Both the position numbers and the translations under genes were made by a program. This document shows positions 60,507 through 64,000 of a DNA stretch of 64,000 bases, one piece after another. The stretch covers positions 248,001-312,000 of the forward strand of contig NC_047498.1 in assembly GCF_002079055.1 (NCBI RefSeq), given 5' to 3'. How positions within the stretch are numbered: the stretch's first letter is position 1; each line of letters starts with the position of its first letter. The notes under the pieces are model-generated. The model was not told where the DNA came from. It saw only the letters and a program-made list of their open reading frames with translations, and searched no databases. Source of the DNA: Saccharomyces paradoxus. Lineage: Eukaryota; Ascomycota; Saccharomycetes; Saccharomycetales; Saccharomycetaceae.

Positions 60507-62285
60507 TCAATCACGGTACTGGTCAAAAAATTCTTTATGGAAACTTTCCCATTTCTTAATCCATTCGAGACCAGGTGCCAAAAATGTTGTCCTTAAATGG
60601 TAAGTACCAGGTTCTTGGCCAAACCCAGAACCGGGAACAGTACAAATGCCAGTAGATTCTAACAACTTCTTACAATAAAATTCGTCTGGGGTTAGCTCTA
60701 AGTGGCGAGCTTCTTGAACTGCCTTAAAAGGTAAGTCTATCTTGGGGAATAAGTACATAGCACCTTGAGGCTTCTGGCATTCAATGCCTTCTAAGGAGTT
60801 GAATGTCTCATACAGGGTCATTGCTCTTGTAATTAACTTTTCATGGATAGAGTTACGTTCCGCCTGGTCCGACTCGAAAGATTCTTCCCCTTCTACTGGT
60901 GGACGAACCATCAAGTCAACTAAAGCCTGACCAGTGACTACGGGACACAATGAAATTGAGGCCAATTTCAAGATAACTTGCCTCATTTCATGGCTGAATC
61001 CAGTGAGTTCCATGTAACCACCCCTTTGACCACATTCACCAGAAACACCCTTAGAAGTCGAATGCAAAGAAGCTAGCTGAACATTATCGAACTTACCTGG
61101 ATGTTCCCTTTGCAAATGTCTCAAAATTTTTTTCATGGAATGGAACTTAGTACCGGGGAAGATGTTTTCTTGATAAACTTCGTCAGCTATTACCACCGTA
61201 CCGTACTTGGCTGCAACTTCAAAAATCTGACCTATAGATTCAGGTGATAAGACGGCTCCTGTAGGATTGCCTGGATTGATAACCACCAGTACGGTAGGCT
61301 TAATTTCGTTTTGTATAGCCTCTTTGACGACAGTTTCAATTTCTTCTGGATTAGTCGACCAACCTGAATTCTCATCTAAATAGTACGGTAAGGCCTGAGA
61401 ATTGTTCAAGGCCAGAGTAGCAGTGTATAATGGATATTGTGGGATGGGAATCAATACACCCGTTTCTGGGCCTCTGCAGAATATGGATAACAAGTAATTG
61501 ACAGCTGCGGATGCACCAGCAGTAAGAAAGATATCCTCTGGATATGATATCTCACCTTCATCTCTCTTCGTTATAAATTCAGCGACACTTTTCCTTATAC
61601 CTCCTACACCTTGGGAAGAAGAGTAAGCACCAACAGAACCACCGATATCTTCCATTAAGCTCTTTGCACGCTTAATGGCATCTAGTTTAAACAATTTCGA
61701 ATCAACTAGCTGTTGTTCGTTTTGGTTTAATAGTTCTGGGTATTGTAAGAGAGACAAGACCTGTCTGTAGTAAGTCAAAGGTTTTTGTTGTAGTTGCTGA
61801 GGATTACCAATATTGGCATTGATAATCTTATCAAATGGCAAAGATTGAGGATCCTTCTCCAGCTGAGCTTTCAGTTCTTCAGCTCTCATTGGGATGGCAC
61901 CTCTGACGGCGTACTTAGCCTTCAAGACATTTTCATTTACGTCTTCCAAAGTCAATTGTTCAGCGGGATAAAACTCATTATTCGAAGGTTTCAACGTGTG
62001 GTGTGGAAAGCGGTTCAAATGACGCAGATCGTTTAGTGAAGATTGACCAGATAACGAACGTCTATGGTTTTGAGCAGCAATCCAGGAAGAGCTGTGCCTC
62101 TGTAGGACGGGCCTGACTTTCCTGAAGGCTTTCAACTTTGTATTACTGGCTGTAGTGGTAAAGGGAGTAGTGATATGTGGCATTTTTTCTGCGCTTGAAG
62201 TGAGAGTCCTTATGTGATACGACTTAATAACGTGAGTTATAGAGTTACTCACCGTGAAATGATTTTTGGCTGACAGTGATAACAT
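60507..62285 (-). CDS. ALT1: Alanine transaminase Alt1 (mitochondrial)
   Basis: Pyridoxal-phosphate enzyme that interconverts alanine plus 2-oxoglutarate with pyruvate plus glutamate. The 592 residues include a long N-terminal extension (about 1-75, rich in Ser, Thr, His, Arg) that targets mitochondria, absent from the cytosolic-length enzymes. Fold type I motifs are intact: NPGNPTG at 337-343, ADEVYQ at about 367-372, the Schiff-base lysine Lys412 in HSTSKGVSGECG, and the C-terminal LRTTFLAPG. A second in-frame ATG at Met35 could give a shorter form. The enzyme is needed for alanine catabolism; its inactive-type paralogue Alt2 is elsewhere. Confidence 0.96.
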   Translation of the reverse strand: MLSLSAKNHFTVSNSITHVIKSYHIRTLTSSAEKMPHITTPFTTTASNTKLKAFRKVRPVLQRHSSSWIAAQNHRRSLSGQSSLNDLRHLNRFPHHTLKPSNNEFYPAEQLTLEDVNENVLKAKYAVRGAIPMRAEELKAQLEKDPQSLPFDKIINANIGNPQQLQQKPLTYYRQVLSLLQYPELLNQNEQQLVDSKLFKLDAIKRAKSLMEDIGGSVGAYSSSQGVGGIRKSVAEFITKRDEGEISYPEDIFLTAGASAAVNYLLSIFCRGPETGVLIPIPQYPLYTATLALNNSQALPYYLDENSGWSTNPEEIETVVKEAIQNEIKPTVLVVINPGNPTGAVLSPESIGQIFEVAAKYGTVVIADEVYQENIFPGTKFHSMKKILRHLQREHPGKFDNVQLASLHSTSKGVSGECGQRGGYMELTGFSHEMRQVILKLASISLCPVVTGQALVDLMVRPPVEGEESFESDQAERNSIHEKLITRAMTLYETFNSLEGIECQKPQGAMYLFPKIDLPFKAVQEARHLELTPDEFYCKKLLESTGICTVPGSGFGQEPGTYHLRTTFLAPGLEWIKKWESFHKEFFDQYRD

Positions 62286-62986
62286 CGTGGAGAAAGCAAA
62301 ACAAAGGCTGGTAAATATATTTATATGCGTTTGACCGGAAAGCAGAAAACAATTAAATGCGGGGAAGAAACAAAGAAGTTGGTCTTGTTCTCGAGAAACG
62401 TGTGACTAGTATGAACAACGAAAGTAAACTTGCGAGACAGCAGTAGCAGTAGCAGTAATAGTAACGGAAGAACTTTTTCCTAGTATGGTCCGCAGGTCAC
62501 GATCGTTTACACAGGGCGCAGGAAACTCTAAATACGTCAACCACAGCAGGAAAGAACAGTACGTGAAGTTGTCTCAACGAAAGGTCAAAATCGTTAGGCT
62601 CTTGGCTTGGACCCCTTCAGAATGAAAAAAAAGACGCAAGAATGGAAAAAAAAAACCGGTACTGTAAAAGTTGAAAACTTCTGAAGAGAAGTGATGCTGT
62701 GGAAGAGCATGTTGTGAACGTGTTGTGTATTATATATGCATTATATAGCCATGAATATGCGGTAAATAAACATATGCATATATGTATGTGGGGCAGCCTT
62801 TGCTGTGCAATTCTTGTTTCTTTGTTTCTTGGGTCGGAATTTGAGTAGCGACGAGCCATCCTCTGCAGAAGGAAGGAAGAAACAAAGGCAGAGAGGCAAA
62901 GAAAGAGTCAGGCTTATCTTATCTTAAGAGATATGCCGCTTGGACTCAAAAGGAAAGGGAAAGTAAGTACGCAGGTGTAATTTTAA
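62286..62986. promoter_or_regulatory. Divergent ALT1/XDJ1 promoter region
   Basis: 701 bp. A CAGTAG-type trinucleotide repeat lies at 62438-62459. Two overlapping GATAAG sites on the minus strand (CTTATC at 62913-62918 and 62918-62923) and GAGTCA at 62905-62910 are close to XDJ1. Poly(A) runs lie at about 62625-62655. No tRNA or other gene was recognised. Confidence 0.45.
62438..62459 (+). repeat. CAGTAG-type trinucleotide repeat
   Basis: Short imperfect run of CAG/TAG units in the ALT1/XDJ1 intergenic region, outside any gene. Likely length-variable. Confidence 0.65.
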
Positions 62987-64000
62987 ATGAGTGGCAGTGA
63001 TAGAAGAGACCAGTTATACGATGTGTTGGGGGTGACAAGAGACGCGAGCGTGCAGGAGATTAAAACTGCTTACAGAAAGCTTGCCCTGAAACATCATCCA
63101 GACAAGTATGTAGACCAAGACTCAAAGGAGGTGAATGAGATCAAATTCAAAGAGATCACTGCCGCTTATGAGATCTTAAGCGATCCAGAAAAGAAATCAC
63201 ATTACGATTTGTATGGTGATGATAATGGTCCCGCTAGTGGCGGTGGCGCTGATGGGTTTGGAGATGACGATTTTATGAATTTCTTTAATAATTTCTTCAA
63301 TAATGGAGGTCACGATGGAAGCAGTTTCCCCAGTGAGTACGATACATATGAAGAGGACAAGTCTACAAGCTCCAAGGATATCGATATCGAGATATCTCTT
63401 ACGCTGAAGGATTTGTACATGGGCAAGAAGTTAAAGTTTGATTTGAAGAGACAGATTATTTGTATGAAATGTCAAGGCTCTGGTTGGAAATCAAAGAAGA
63501 AAATTCACGTCGCACACGAGGTAGAATGTGAATCTTGCGGTGGAAAAGGTTCAAAAGAACGTCTAAAAAGGTTTGGGCCAGGTTTGGTAGCGTCGCAATG
63601 GGTAATATGTGAGAAATGTAATGGTAAGGGAAAGTACACTAAAAGGCCCAAGAATCCGAAGAACTTTTGCCCCGATTGCGCAGGCGTGGGGCTTCATTCA
63701 AAGAAGGAAGTTATCACAGTGAACGTGGCTCCGGGCCATCATTTTAACGATGTTATTACAATCAAGGGGATGGCAGACGAAGTAATCGATAAGACTACAT
63801 GCGGCGATTTAAAGTTCCATCTTATTGAGAAACAAGAGGACTTAGAGCAGAAGCAAATCTTCTTGAAGAACTTTGACGAAGGCACCAGGAATGATTTGTA
63901 TATAGGCGCCACCGTATCGCTAAGCGAGGCCTTGACAGGATTTGAGAAGTTTTTAACAAAAACGTTCGACGACAGGTTACTAACATTGAGCGTTAAGCCC
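62987..64000 (+). CDS. XDJ1: Xdj1, DnaJ-type co-chaperone (5' part)
   Basis: Class A Hsp40 of the Ydj1 type that docks at the mitochondrial outer membrane TOM complex and stimulates Hsp70. The frame starts with ATG at 62987 and runs to the end of the window (338 codons of about 459), so the C-terminus is not seen. A J domain (about 8-75) has [13 protein letters not shown] with the His-Pro-Asp motif. A Gly/Phe/Asn-rich linker follows (about 82-110). Next is a zinc-binding region with four CxxCxGxG motifs ([32 protein letters not shown]; about 155-235), then the substrate-binding domain. The frame is open throughout. Confidence 0.95.
   Translation, partial: MSGSDRRDQLYDVLGVTRDASVQEIKTAYRKLALKHHPDKYVDQDSKEVNEIKFKEITAAYEILSDPEKKSHYDLYGDDNGPASGGGADGFGDDDFMNFFNNFFNNGGHDGSSFPSEYDTYEEDKSTSSKDIDIEISLTLKDLYMGKKLKFDLKRQIICMKCQGSGWKSKKKIHVAHEVECESCGGKGSKERLKRFGPGLVASQWVICEKCNGKGKYTKRPKNPKNFCPDCAGVGLHSKKEVITVNVAPGHHFNDVITIKGMADEVIDKTTCGDLKFHLIEKQEDLEQKQIFLKNFDEGTRNDLYIGATVSLSEALTGFEKFLTKTFDDRLLTLSVKP

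Noticed and set aside
1-64000. Ty elements, solo LTRs, tRNA or snoRNA genes, horizontally acquired genes
   Set aside because: Reading all the spacers showed no delta/sigma/tau-like LTR ends, no tRNA A and B boxes that I could recognise, and no gene out of place relative to S. cerevisiae chromosome XII. Divergent remnants could be missed by eye.

Overview
This is a stretch of nuclear chromosome from a budding yeast of the genus Saccharomyces. Every protein matches a Saccharomyces cerevisiae gene of chromosome XII, and the order and strands reproduce YLR057W (MNL2) to YLR090W (XDJ1) with nothing inserted, lost or inverted. It is probably not S. cerevisiae itself. Compared from memory, Sic1 is 278 rather than 284 residues and differs at many sites, Rpl10 differs at about three positions, and Gal2 lacks its last residue. 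GAL2 is a single intact copy, which fits S. mikatae, S. jurei, S. paradoxus or a Gal+ S. kudriavzevii better than S. uvarum or S. eubayanus, where GAL2 is duplicated. The species call is inference.

Layout. 1-10 kb: end of MNL2, SHM2 (serine hydroxymethyltransferase), REX2 (RNA exonuclease), FRS1 (Phe-tRNA synthetase beta), RPL22A (spliced), BMT6 (rRNA methyltransferase), PER33, SND2 and SPC3 (ER membrane and secretion). 10-21 kb: PET309, FYV7, MEF1, XYL2, RGR1. 21-31.5 kb: LAM6, RFU1, BUD20, RPL10, FMP25, BOS1 (spliced), SIC1, EMP46. 31.5-36 kb: the galactose-controlled GAL2 locus and SRL2. 36-64 kb: EMP70, RAX2, ARP6, SMC4, the very large CSF1, GAA1, ALT1 and the first three quarters of XDJ1.

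As usual in yeast the genes are single transcription units, not operons. Neighbours often share short divergent promoters (REX2/FRS1, SND2/SPC3, PET309/FYV7, RGR1/LAM6, BOS1/SIC1, ARP6/SMC4, CSF1/GAA1, ALT1/XDJ1) or convergent 3' ends (GAL2/SRL2, SMC4/CSF1). By theme there are mitochondrial functions (REX2, PET309, MEF1, FMP25, ALT1), translation and ribosome assembly (FRS1, RPL22A, BMT6, FYV7, BUD20, RPL10), the secretory pathway and membranes (PER33, SND2, SPC3, LAM6, BOS1, EMP46, EMP70, CSF1, GAA1), and the cell cycle and chromosomes (SIC1, RAX2, ARP6, SMC4).

Several start codons were set at the first ATG although the frame stays open further upstream: PET309, CSF1, GAA1, SIC1 and BMT6. 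No tRNA or snoRNA gene, Ty element, solo LTR or CRISPR array was recognised. No undescribed system was found. The most informative details are regulatory: the Gal4/Cbf1 site cluster of GAL2, the two minimal first exons, and the BMT6 leader.
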